Assembly (NCBI RefSeq): GCF_003013395.1
Contig: NZ_PXZM01000008.1
Location: forward strand, 30,086-94,085
Direction: 5' to 3'
Length of the DNA: 64,000 bases
DNA from: Brevibacillus fortis
Lineage (GTDB): Bacteria; Bacillota; Bacilli; Brevibacillales; Brevibacillaceae
In this document: piece after piece, positions 24,151 to 31,889 of the stretch
Position numbering within the stretch: the first letter of the stretch is position 1
How the letters are laid out: each line of letters begins with the position of its first letter
Program-made: the position numbers and the translations under genes
Notes under the pieces: generated by a model
What the model was told of the DNA's origin: nothing
Database searches by the model: none
The model's input: only the letters and a program-made list of their open reading frames with translations

Positions 24151-24165
24151 AAGAAAAAAGCATGA

Positions 24166-24207
24166 AATGCAACGAGTGGAAGTGGTCAAAAAACTCGTTG
24201 CATTTTT
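24166..24207 (+). terminator. argD terminator
   Basis: AATGCAACGAGT (24166-24177) pairs perfectly with ACTCGTTGCATT (24193-24204), followed by TTT. The 3' arm overlaps the -35 box of the carA promoter. Confidence 0.85.
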
Positions 24208-24256
24208 ATAATTCCAAATGTATATTAATACAAAAGGTTGCATAAATTTTCGATAA
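24198..24256 (+). promoter_or_regulatory. carA promoter with overlapping ARG box
   Basis: TTGCAT (24198-24203), a 17-nt spacer and TATATT (24221-24226) form a sigma-A promoter. The ARG-box-like palindrome ATGTATATTAATACAA (24218-24233) covers the -10 box, and a weaker half-match TTGCATAAATTTTCGA follows at 24238-24253. Repression by arginine is expected. Confidence 0.72.
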
Positions 24257-24299
24257 GAGCGATCAGTCCGGTGCCCATTGGAGAGGAGTGGCTTCATAG

Positions 24300-25406
24300 A
24301 TGGATAGAGAGAAACAATCGTTAGGAACAGGATTTCTAACGTTGGAGAGCGGTGAGGTTTTTACAGGAAAGCTGTATGGCGCCCCAATTAACGGTTTCGG
24401 AGAAGTGGTTTTTCATACAGGAATGACGGGATATCAAGAGGTGATGACAGACCCTTCGTTTGCAGGGCAAATCGTTACCTTCACGTATCCCTTGATCGGA
24501 AACTACGGGATCAACGAGAAGGATTATGAGGCAGCTAAGCCAGCGTTGACAGGGATGATTGTCAGCGAGCTATGCATGGAGCCGAGCCATTACGAATCAA
24601 ACATGACTTTGGCCCAAGCGGCTGAAGCATTTGGATTCCCGATCCTTGCAGGGATTGATACGCGAACAATTACAAAGCGCGTCCGTCAGAATGGTACCGT
24701 ATTTGGTGTCATTTCCGATCAGCCTATGCAGGTGGAGGAAGTTGTGTCCCTGCGCTACAAGCACGCCAAGAAATCATTGGTTGCCAACGTATCCAGACAA
24801 CAGGTAGAGCGGTATCCGGGAACAGGGGAGCATGTCGTCTTAATTGACCTCGGCATGAAGCAATCGATTTTGGATGCACTTCTGCAACAGGGCTGCCGTG
24901 TCACGGTCGTCCCATTTGATACGAGTTTTGCCCAAATCAATGCTCTCGCACCAGACGGCTTATTGTTTTCCAATGGACCTGGCGATCCGGAGCACTTGCT
25001 TGCGTATTGCAGCGAATGGCGCAAAGCCGTAGAGCAGTACCCGACCTTGGGCATCTGCTTGGGGCATCAAGTATTGGCGCTGATGTACGGCGGCAAGACA
25101 GAAAAGCTCGCATACGGTCATCGCGGTAGCAATCATCCGGTCAAGGATCTGATGACTGGCAAAGTATACATGAGTTCACAAAATCACGGGTACGTAGTCA
25201 AGGAAGAGTCTCTGGATAAACGCCAACTGACCGTTTCTTATCGCAATGTTAACGATAGCTCGGTCGAAGGACTGCGTCACGCCAGTCTGCCTGTTTTCAG
25301 TGTGCAGTTCCATCCGGAAGCACATCCAGGCCCTAGTGATACATCCCACATTTTCCACCAATTCTTGCAGTCGATGCGCGTAGTAGGAGCGAAGAGATAT
25401 GCCTAA
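24300..25406 (+). CDS. carA: Carbamoyl phosphate synthase small (glutaminase) subunit
   Basis: CarA releases ammonia from glutamine and channels it to CarB. The 368-residue protein has the N-terminal domain (GFLTLESGEVFTGKLYGAP, then TGMTGYQEVMTDPSFAGQIV) and the C-terminal class I glutamine amidotransferase domain with the nucleophile in LGICLGHQVLALMYGG and the His-Glu pair in VQFHPEAHPGPSD. Placement between argD and argF, with an ARG box at the promoter, marks this as the arginine-regulated enzyme, as distinct from a pyrimidine-operon copy. The stop overlaps the carB start by 8 bases. Confidence 0.96.
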   Translation: MDREKQSLGTGFLTLESGEVFTGKLYGAPINGFGEVVFHTGMTGYQEVMTDPSFAGQIVTFTYPLIGNYGINEKDYEAAKPALTGMIVSELCMEPSHYESNMTLAQAAEAFGFPILAGIDTRTITKRVRQNGTVFGVISDQPMQVEEVVSLRYKHAKKSLVANVSRQQVERYPGTGEHVVLIDLGMKQSILDALLQQGCRVTVVPFDTSFAQINALAPDGLLFSNGPGDPEHLLAYCSEWRKAVEQYPTLGICLGHQVLALMYGGKTEKLAYGHRGSNHPVKDLMTGKVYMSSQNHGYVVKEESLDKRQLTVSYRNVNDSSVEGLRHASLPVFSVQFHPEAHPGPSDTSHIFHQFLQSMRVVGAKRYA

Positions 25407-28400
25407 ATTGCCACACATTCATAAAGTATTGGTCATCGGTTCTGGCCCGATCGTCATCGGGCAGGCAGCGGAATTTGATTATGCAGGCGCACAGGCTTGC
25501 CTTTCCCTGAAAGAAGCCGGCGTGCAGGTCGTACTGGTGAATAACAATCCGGCAACGATCATGACAGACGAACAAGTAGCGGACAAAGTATATCTGGAGC
25601 CGCTCACGGTGGAATCCGTGACAGCTATTATCGCAAAAGAGCGTCCCGATGGCCTCTTGCCTACGTTAGGCGGCCAAACGGGACTTAATCTTGCTGTTTC
25701 GCTGGCAGAAGCAGGCGTGCTGGAAAAGTACAGTGTGCAGCTGTTGGGTACGCCGCTGGCTGCCATTCAAAACGGGGAAGACCGTGAGCTGTTCAAGCAA
25801 TTGATGCAACAAATCGGAGAGCCTGTCCCAGAGAGCGATACCGTCGAATCTGTAGAAACAGCGATCGAGTTTGCGAACTCTATCGGCTATCCAGTGATTG
25901 TGCGTCCTGCTTATACGCTTGGAGGAGCAGGCGGCGGGATCGCAGAGGATGAAGCGGCCTTGCGAAAGGTTGCAGCCGGTGGTATTGCAGCTAGCCCAAT
26001 CGGTCAGGTATTGATTGAGCGCAGTGTAAAAGGCTGGAAAGAGATTGAATACGAGGTTATGCGGGACGCAAATGATACCTGCATCATTGTGTGCAATATG
26101 GAAAATTTGGACCCGGTAGGTATTCATACGGGAGACAGCATTGTCGTAGCGCCATCTCAGACGCTGACAGATCGCCAGTACCAAATGCTGCGGAGTGTAT
26201 CAACAAAAGTAATTCGTTCGCTTGGGGTAGTAGGTGGTTGCAATATACAATTTGCGCTTGATCCGAATTCCGATCGGTATGTGCTGATCGAGGTAAATCC
26301 TCGTGTAAGTCGTTCAAGTGCGTTGGCGTCCAAAGCAACAGGCTATCCAATCGCGCGGATCGCTGCCAAGCTCGCATTGGGCTACGGACTGGATGAAGTA
26401 CTCAATCCAATCACGGGCTATACGTACGCTAGCTTTGAACCGGCGTTGGACTACATCGTTGTCAAAATCCCACGCTTTCCGTTTGATAAATTTCCACTGG
26501 CAGACCGCAAGCTGGGGACTCAAATGAAAGCGACTGGCGAGGTCATGTCGATCGCCCGCAATCTGGAAGCAGGACTTTTGAAGGCAGTTCGCTCTCTGGA
26601 ACAGGGCTGCACGCATTTGAATCGACCGGAGCTTGCATCCTGGACACGTGAGGAGCTTGCCCATTCCTTGCAGGAAGCGACTGATATCAGACTGTTTGTT
26701 TTTGCAGAGGCGATCCGCAAAGGCTTTACAGAAAGTGAGCTACACAGCCTGACTGGTGTCGATCCGTTTTTCTTGCGGAGCTTGCGTAAAATCGTGGACC
26801 TGGAAGTAGAGCTGTCTTGCCACGATCGGAAAACACTGACCCCAGAACTGTTGTTGGAAGCAAAGCGTCGCGGGTTTGCCGATGAAACCATCGCTTCACT
26901 GGTTGGTGCTACATCTGCCCAAATCAAATCACTTCGTCAAGAGTCGGGCATTACGCCTACTTATAAAATCGTGGACACTTGTGCAGCAGAATTTGATGCT
27001 CAAACCCCTTACTACTATTCGGATTGGCAAGGAATAGATGAGGTCGAGTCACTGTCTGGCCGCAAAGTACTGGTACTTGGCTCAGGTCCCATTCGCATCG
27101 GTCAGGGTATCGAGTTTGACTACTGCTCCGTACATGCAGCCAATGCGCTTCAGGCAAGCGGTATTGCGGCTGTCGTTGTGAACAACAACCCAGAGACGGT
27201 CAGCACTGACTATGAAACAGCCGACCATCTTTATTTTGAACCGCTTCACGTAGAAGACGTGCTGCATATCGCAGAACGCGAACAGGTTGAGGGCGTCATG
27301 GTTCAGTTCGGCGGTCAAACCGCGATCAATCTGGCAGCCAAGCTAGAGCATGCGGGTCTGAAAGTAATGGGCACGTCGCTTACAGCCATCGAACGCGCGG
27401 AGGATCGGGAGCTGTTCTACGCCATGCTGCGCAAGCTGGACATTCCTCATATCCCTGGTAAAGGAGTATCGTCCTTGGAGGATGCGACCGCGATTGCGGA
27501 GGAAATCGGCTTCCCTGTTTTGATGCGACCTTCGTACGTCATCGGCGGGCAAGGTATGGTAGTAGTTCACAACATCGAAGAGCTGCAAGCTACCATTCAA
27601 GACTGGTTGAACCATCCGGACATGAGCATGTTTTTCCCACTTCTCGTGGATAAATACGTTCCAGGCAAGGAAGCTGAAGTAGATGCGGTATGCGACGGAC
27701 ATTCTGTGATTATCCCAGGTATATTCCAGCATGTGGAGAGAGCGGGCATCCACTCGGGCGATAGTGTAGCCTTGTTCCCGGCTCCTCAGCTGACGGATGA
27801 CATCAAGCACAAAATCGCGAGTTATACAGAAGCAATCGCGAGGGAAATGGAAGCGGTCGGGTTAATCAATATCCAGTTTGTCATTGATGGCGAAACGGTT
27901 TATGTACTGGAGGTAAATCCTCGTGCTTCACGGACAGTACCGATTACGAGCAAAGTGACTGGCATCCCGATGGTTCAACTGGCGGTTCGCGCACAATTGG
28001 GTGAAAAGCTGTCGGAGATGGGCTGCGGTACAGGGCTTTTGCCAGAGATTCCTTTTGCAGTTGTCAAGGCGCCAGTCTTCTCCACGATCAAGCTGAACGG
28101 GGTAGACCCGGTACTAGGTCCAGAGATGAAATCGACGGGGGAAGTTCTCGGCTTGGGGCATTCATTCGAAGAGGCAGCAGGCAAAGCTTTTGCTTTCAAG
28201 GACAATTTGTACGGCGACTGGCAAAAAGGTCAGTTGGTCATGATTTCTTTGGCAGATGGAGATAAGCAGGACGGTGTAAGTGAATCAATCGGACAAATTC
28301 AAGCGGACGGCGCTAATCTGGCGGCGACGCCGGGGACGGCCGAGTGGCTGACAGCTAAAGGAATTGTCGTGAAGCATGTCGTGACAGATGAAGCGGCGTG

Positions 28401-28641
28401 GATCGAGCTGTTGCAAAAGGAAGAAGCGGCCTTCGCTCTCGTTACTGCGACGAAAGGCAATCGCCAGGGCCGGACAGGATTTGCTCTGCGAAGCCGTATG
28501 GTACAACAAGGTGTGCCATTGTTCTCCGCTGTCGATACGTTTGAGTTATACGTGAAGTCGATTATGAAGAAAAGAGGTGGCTCGCATGCAGCCAGTGAAG
28601 ATATTGGAACACTTTCAAAACTTGCCGTTACAAAAGCATAA
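25399..28641 (+). CDS. carB: Carbamoyl phosphate synthase large subunit
   Basis: CarB makes carbamoyl phosphate from bicarbonate, ammonia and two ATP; here it supplies arginine synthesis. The 1080-residue protein contains two homologous ATP-grasp halves. The first begins VLVIGSGPIVIGQAAEFDYA and the second KVLVLGSGPIRIGQGIEFDY (near residue 555), each followed by ATP-binding segments such as VIVRPAYTLGGAGGGIA and VLMRPSYVIGGQGMVV. The C-terminal MGS-like regulatory domain (GTAEWLTAKGIVVKHV) is present. The start overlaps carA, and argF starts 56 bases before its stop, so carA-carB-argF is translationally coupled. Confidence 0.97.
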   Translation: MPKLPHIHKVLVIGSGPIVIGQAAEFDYAGAQACLSLKEAGVQVVLVNNNPATIMTDEQVADKVYLEPLTVESVTAIIAKERPDGLLPTLGGQTGLNLAVSLAEAGVLEKYSVQLLGTPLAAIQNGEDRELFKQLMQQIGEPVPESDTVESVETAIEFANSIGYPVIVRPAYTLGGAGGGIAEDEAALRKVAAGGIAASPIGQVLIERSVKGWKEIEYEVMRDANDTCIIVCNMENLDPVGIHTGDSIVVAPSQTLTDRQYQMLRSVSTKVIRSLGVVGGCNIQFALDPNSDRYVLIEVNPRVSRSSALASKATGYPIARIAAKLALGYGLDEVLNPITGYTYASFEPALDYIVVKIPRFPFDKFPLADRKLGTQMKATGEVMSIARNLEAGLLKAVRSLEQGCTHLNRPELASWTREELAHSLQEATDIRLFVFAEAIRKGFTESELHSLTGVDPFFLRSLRKIVDLEVELSCHDRKTLTPELLLEAKRRGFADETIASLVGATSAQIKSLRQESGITPTYKIVDTCAAEFDAQTPYYYSDWQGIDEVESLSGRKVLVLGSGPIRIGQGIEFDYCSVHAANALQASGIAAVVVNNNPETVSTDYETADHLYFEPLHVEDVLHIAEREQVEGVMVQFGGQTAINLAAKLEHAGLKVMGTSLTAIERAEDRELFYAMLRKLDIPHIPGKGVSSLEDATAIAEEIGFPVLMRPSYVIGGQGMVVVHNIEELQATIQDWLNHPDMSMFFPLLVDKYVPGKEAEVDAVCDGHSVIIPGIFQHVERAGIHSGDSVALFPAPQLTDDIKHKIASYTEAIAREMEAVGLINIQFVIDGETVYVLEVNPRASRTVPITSKVTGIPMVQLAVRAQLGEKLSEMGCGTGLLPEIPFAVVKAPVFSTIKLNGVDPVLGPEMKSTGEVLGLGHSFEEAAGKAFAFKDNLYGDWQKGQLVMISLADGDKQDGVSESIGQIQADGANLAATPGTAEWLTAKGIVVKHVVTDEAAWIELLQKEEAAFALVTATKGNRQGRTGFALRSRMVQQGVPLFSAVDTFELYVKSIMKKRGGSHAASEDIGTLSKLAVTKA

Positions 28642-29557
28642 AGGAAAAGATTTCTTGCGCGTCGATGAATTCAACGGAGAAGAATTGATGGAGCTGCTCC
28701 ATCTGTCTGCTCACGTCAAGCAATTGCAAAAGCTGGGACAGCCATTCCAGCCTTTGCAAGGCAAGACATTGGGAATGATCTTTGACAAGGCTTCGACCCG
28801 TACGCGCGTCTCCTTTGAAGTGGGGATGCATCAGTTGGGTGGCTTGGGGATGTTCATGAGCGGAAAAGAGCTACAGCTCGGACGAGGAGAGCCGATAAGC
28901 GACACAGCAAAAGTTCTCTCCCGGTACGTGGATGCCATCATGATTCGCACCTTTTCCCACTCCTATGTAGAAGAGCTTGCCGAACACGCGTCGATCCCTA
29001 TTATCAATGGATTGACCGATCTGTACCATCCTTGCCAGGCGTTGGCTGATTTGCTGACGATCTGGGAGCACAAAGGCAAGCTGAAAGGAGTCAAGCTCGC
29101 CTATGTGGGAGACGGCAATAACGTGGCGAACTCACTGGTGCTGGGCGCAGCTCTGCTAGGCTTGGATGTGCGGGTGGCGACTCCGGTAGGATACGAAATG
29201 GATGCAGCAATTGTCGCAAAAGCTACAGAATACGCGAAACAAAGCGGCGGCAAAATGATGGTGACCACCGATCCGATAGAGGCTGTTATGGGGGCAGATG
29301 CTGTATATACGGACGTTTGGACTAGTATGGGTTTTGAAGAAGAAAATGAGGTGCGATTGAAAGCATTTGCCGACTATCAAGTGAACGAAAAGTTGGTAGC
29401 AGCAGCAGATCGTGATTATCTCTTCTTGCATTGCTTGCCAGCACATCGTGGAGAAGAAGTGACAACCGGTGTTATCGACGGATCGCGCTCTGTTATTTTT
29501 GATCAGGCTGAAAATAGATTACACGCACAAAAGGCGATATTGGCGGCGTTGGTGTGA
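28586..29557 (+). CDS. argF: Ornithine carbamoyltransferase
   Basis: ArgF joins carbamoyl phosphate to ornithine to form citrulline. The ATG at 28586 is chosen because AAGAGGTGG precedes it; the GTG at 28577 lies within that ribosome binding site. The 323-residue product has the carbamoyl phosphate motif DKASTRTRVSFEVGMHQLGG, HPCQALADLLT, and the ornithine-site HCLPAHRGEEVTTGVIDG. It overlaps carB by 56 bases and is the last gene of the carA-carB-argF unit. No clear T-rich terminator follows; a small palindrome CTAGTT/AACTAG occurs just downstream. Confidence 0.97.
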   Translation: MQPVKILEHFQNLPLQKHKGKDFLRVDEFNGEELMELLHLSAHVKQLQKLGQPFQPLQGKTLGMIFDKASTRTRVSFEVGMHQLGGLGMFMSGKELQLGRGEPISDTAKVLSRYVDAIMIRTFSHSYVEELAEHASIPIINGLTDLYHPCQALADLLTIWEHKGKLKGVKLAYVGDGNNVANSLVLGAALLGLDVRVATPVGYEMDAAIVAKATEYAKQSGGKMMVTTDPIEAVMGADAVYTDVWTSMGFEEENEVRLKAFADYQVNEKLVAAADRDYLFLHCLPAHRGEEVTTGVIDGSRSVIFDQAENRLHAQKAILAALV

Positions 29558-29617
29558 ACATAGTTCTAGTTAAATGGAACTAGCCGTAATTAAATCGAAT
29601 AGACTATGAATCTATGA

Positions 29618-29647
29618 TTGCCGAATTTTGTCACTTATGTGTAAAAT
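29618..29647 (+). promoter_or_regulatory. Candidate promoter of the riboswitch-peptide-HD-GYP unit
   Basis: TTGCCG (29618-29623), an 18-nt spacer and TAAAAT (29642-29647), preceded by TGTG as an extended -10. Transcription would start just at the 5' end of the first structured RNA. Confidence 0.55.
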
Positions 29648-29730
29648 AAAGGTAGGAAAGAAGCAAAGAAGTACGGACTGTATCTGGTCGCTTGGTCCGT
29701 ATGGAGCCAGTAGCGAATCCACCCTTTTCC
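29648..29730 (+). ncRNA. Cyclic-di-GMP-II riboswitch aptamer, first of a tandem pair
   Basis: The sequence follows the class II c-di-GMP riboswitch pattern step by step: GGAAA near the 5' side (29655-29659); GGACTGTATCTGGTCGCTTG (29675-29694), a helix strand plus conserved CUUG; a hairpin TGGTCC/GGAGCCA; then AGTAGCGAATCC (29709-29720). TCGC (29688-29691) pairs with GCGA (29713-29716), and GGA (29675-29677) pairs with TCC (29718-29720), giving the expected pseudoknot. An outer helix AAAGG (29648-29652) / CCTTT (29723-29727) is possible. Comparison is from memory of the Clostridium acetobutylicum aptamer; no covariance-model search was done. Confidence 0.82.
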
Positions 29731-29743
29731 GTAATGGAAAAGG
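29723..29743 (+). promoter_or_regulatory. Hairpin linking the two aptamers
   Basis: CCTTTTCC (29723-29730) pairs perfectly with GGAAAAGG (29736-29743). The first strand belongs to the outer helix of aptamer 1 and the second to the 5' side of aptamer 2, so this hairpin competes with closing either aptamer. No T-run follows, so it is not a simple terminator. Confidence 0.65.
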
Positions 29744-29814
29744 AAAGGCGAGCAGGGGCTGTACTTGGTCGCTTGGCCTCTGTATCACGGACAGTAGCGA
29801 AGCCAGCTTTCTCC
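29736..29814 (+). ncRNA. Cyclic-di-GMP-II riboswitch aptamer, second of a tandem pair
   Basis: A diverged second copy: GGAAA (29743-29747), GGCTGTACTTGGTCGCTTG (29757-29775), a short hairpin TCTGT/ACGGA, then AGTAGCGAAGCC (29793-29804). TCGC (29769-29772) pairs with GCGA (29797-29800). The pseudoknot pair GGA/TCC of copy 1 has become GGC/GCC (29757-29759 with 29802-29804), a compensating change that supports the fold. The 3' strand CTTTCTCC (29807-29814) can pair either with A-rich 5' aptamer sequence or with GGGGAAAAG at the ribosome binding site of the next gene. Confidence 0.82.
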
Positions 29815-29840
29815 ACTATGCCTAAAGGGGGGAAAAGAAA

Positions 29841-29918
29841 ATGAAAAAATGGTTCGCGGCAATTATGATGGTGGTAGCAATCGTAGCAGCTACTTCTGCA
29901 AACTTCCATATTGGATAA
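29841..29918 (+). CDS. Small hydrophobic peptide of 25 residues behind the tandem riboswitch
   Basis: A short open frame with an excellent ribosome binding site (AAAGGGGGG, 29824-29832) directly behind the second aptamer. The peptide starts MKKWFAAIMM, continues as a hydrophobic V/I/A stretch, and ends ATSANFHIG. Two lysines, a hydrophobic core and an A-x-A-like ATSA give it the form of a signal peptide with a five-residue tail NFHIG; cleavage there would release a tiny extracellular peptide. It could instead be a single-pass membrane peptide. A terminator follows its stop codon, so it is probably the main product of the short transcript. I do not recognise it and assign no function. Confidence 0.62.
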   Translation: MKKWFAAIMMVVAIVAATSANFHIG

Positions 29919-29939
29919 ATAAGCGTATTGGAGAAACAA

Positions 29940-29966
29940 ACACCGCTTGGCTGAGTGGTGTTTTTT
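29940..29966 (+). terminator. Terminator between the small peptide gene and the DUF5317 gene
   Basis: ACACCGCT (29940-29947) pairs with AGTGGTGT (29954-29961), one G-T pair included, followed directly by TTTTT. Downstream genes would be reached only by read-through. Confidence 0.8.
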
Positions 29967-29988
29967 CTTCAAGCTTGGAGGAAACAAC

Positions 29989-30540
29989 ATGCTATTGGAT
30001 GTAATTGCCCTATCTTTTCTCGTAGCATTGCTGCGAGGGGGAAGAATCAAAGAATTCCCTAAATTCAATCAATTAAAACTTCTTGTCGTTACCATACTGC
30101 TCCAGGCTTGTGCAGTCTTCTTTCCTATGATCGGCGGCCTCTTCATATCGATCGCGTATGTGTTTATTTTGGCTTTCCTCGTTTTTAATCGGGAATTTGA
30201 AGATATGCGGATATTTTTAATCGGCTGGTTTCTGAATGCGATTGCAATTTGGTCTAACAATGGAAAAATGCCAATCGATTTAGTCCAAGCAGCAAAGCTT
30301 CCTTATGACTTAGAGCCGGTTATAAACGGAACGAATTTCAAGCATAGTGTATTGACGGAAAGTTCAAATTTTCCGTTTTTGACGGATGTCATCTACATGC
30401 CATCTATCATTCCTCGGATTATTAGCATCGGCGATATTTTTATTATGTTAGGCGCCTTTTTACTTGTTCAGCGATTGATGAATAAACCTATTTCATTACT
30501 ACAACTTCGCGAAGGTAAAAGTTATGCGACAAAAAACTGA
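29989..30540 (+). CDS. DUF5317 family membrane protein
   Basis: This 183-residue protein has about five membrane segments (roughly residues 1-15, 28-45, 48-65, 75-92 and 145-165). The ATG at 29989 follows TTGGAGGAAAC; the frame is open further up only through the terminator hairpin. The part between the fourth and fifth segments (KMPIDLVQAAKLPYDLEPVI, then HSVLTESSNFPFLTDVIYMP) is the recognisable DUF5317 core, ending RIISIGDIFIMLGAFLLVQR. The family has no proven function. Its stop overlaps the start of the HD-GYP gene by 17 bases, so the two are translationally coupled and the product may act with that enzyme in the membrane. Confidence 0.82.
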   Translation: MLLDVIALSFLVALLRGGRIKEFPKFNQLKLLVVTILLQACAVFFPMIGGLFISIAYVFILAFLVFNREFEDMRIFLIGWFLNAIAIWSNNGKMPIDLVQAAKLPYDLEPVINGTNFKHSVLTESSNFPFLTDVIYMPSIIPRIISIGDIFIMLGAFLLVQRLMNKPISLLQLREGKSYATKN

Positions 30541-31861
30541 TTATGCAAATTGGATAAAGGGGATTGTTGTACAGGTTGGATTTGTCATTGCAGCAATCTA
30601 TATTTTTTACACATCTTCATCCGAATGGGCAGTTCGTGAGCATTGGGGGGTATTATCTACCTATACCCTCTTGACCATTTTTTCCTGTTTTGCTCCCGTG
30701 CGTATATCAAATACGATTTTAACAGTGAACAATGCTGTAATCTTTTCGGGTATCTTGTTGTACGGTGTCTGGGTGGGAGTATGGGCTGCTGTTATTGAAT
30801 CATTAATTATTGCTTTCCTGGTAAGGTTTAATCCGCTAAAAGCTATCATTAATATTGGGCAATTGTTAATGACTATATGGACTGTAGCGTTTTTGAAGGA
30901 TTGGATCGAGGGCTTCGGAACGGTTTCACCTATTATTAGCGATTTGTTTTTGGCTGTTGTTTATTGGTTTGTGAACCTGACTTTATGTGGATTGGGTATC
31001 TCCTATTTTCATCAAATGACCTGGGCGCGAACCGTAAAGATGATGGCAAAAGGATTTACCTCGACTTACTTGCTGCTATTAATTTTAGCCGGAGTAGGTT
31101 CACGCTTAGTAGAGTCATATGGCCCGTTAACACTAATTCCTATGGTGATTGCGTTTATTACGATCAGTTACGTATTTCATCATTACTATGACAACCTCCA
31201 AAGGCTTCAGCAAAAAGTAGAAGAGGTCAAATCATTCAATCACAACTTCTTAACGACGATGGCTGCTTCCATTGACGCACGAGATCGGTACACAAGTGGA
31301 CATTCTCAGCGTGTAGCTTACTGGGGAAGAGAAATTGCGAGAGATATTGGTTTGTCCGAACGAAAAGTGGAGGATGTTTATATCGGGGGAATCCTGCACG
31401 ACATTGGAAAAATCGGCATCGAAGACGAAATTCTCAATAAAAAAGGAAAGCTGACCCCAGAAGAGTACGACAAGATCAAGCAGCACACGGTCATTGGCTA
31501 CGAAATTATTTTGCAAGCAGGGATGTTCAATGAACTGCTTCCTGCGATCCGCTCCTATCATGAGCGAATAGATGGAAGGGGATACCCGGATGGTTTAGCT
31601 GGGGATGAAATTCCGCTGATGGCGAGGATTTTAGCCATTTCAGACGCTTTCGATGCGATGGTTGCGGATAGGCCATATCGAAAAGGCTTGCCTGTGGAGG
31701 AAGCGCTTCAAGAAATCAGACGGGGCTCTGGTACTCAATTTGATCCGATATTGGCGGAGCATTTTATCAGAATCGTTCAGCGACTGCCGTACGAAGAGCT
31801 GCAGAGCATTATCGGAATCGAATCCATTCCACAAAAACAGTTACAGGAGGCAATCAGATGA
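30524..31861 (+). CDS. Membrane-anchored HD-GYP phosphodiesterase (probable c-di-GMP hydrolase)
   Basis: This 445-residue protein has six to eight N-terminal membrane segments (about 11-218), a short coiled linker (222-240), and a C-terminal HD-GYP domain. Catalytic motifs are complete: His260, HDIGK (292-296), a partner histidine in IKQHTVIGYEI, and YHERIDGRGYP (345-355), where the usual first His is Tyr, followed by ISDAFDAMVADRPYRKG. It is expected to hydrolyse c-di-GMP at the membrane in response to a signal sensed by the membrane part or by the coupled DUF5317 protein. The unit lies behind tandem c-di-GMP-II aptamers, which fits feedback control of c-di-GMP. The 3' end overlaps a terminator hairpin. 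Confidence 0.92.
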   Translation: MRQKTDYANWIKGIVVQVGFVIAAIYIFYTSSSEWAVREHWGVLSTYTLLTIFSCFAPVRISNTILTVNNAVIFSGILLYGVWVGVWAAVIESLIIAFLVRFNPLKAIINIGQLLMTIWTVAFLKDWIEGFGTVSPIISDLFLAVVYWFVNLTLCGLGISYFHQMTWARTVKMMAKGFTSTYLLLLILAGVGSRLVESYGPLTLIPMVIAFITISYVFHHYYDNLQRLQQKVEEVKSFNHNFLTTMAASIDARDRYTSGHSQRVAYWGREIARDIGLSERKVEDVYIGGILHDIGKIGIEDEILNKKGKLTPEEYDKIKQHTVIGYEIILQAGMFNELLPAIRSYHERIDGRGYPDGLAGDEIPLMARILAISDAFDAMVADRPYRKGLPVEEALQEIRRGSGTQFDPILAEHFIRIVQRLPYEELQSIIGIESIPQKQLQEAIR

Positions 31862-31884
31862 GCTGCCCCTTGTAACTGTTTTTA
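31833..31884. terminator. Bidirectional terminator between HD-GYP and phosphatase genes
   Basis: AAAAACAGTTACA (31833-31845) pairs with TGTAACTGTTTTT (31871-31883), with T-runs on both strands. The 5' arm lies within the last codons of the HD-GYP gene. Confidence 0.82.
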
Positions 31885-31889
31885 TTTGT

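Noticed and set aside
29675..29804. A simple direct repeat or mobile element remnant.
   Set aside because: The two copies differ with compensating base changes in predicted helices, which fits structured RNA and not recent duplication. No terminal inverted repeats or transposase are near.
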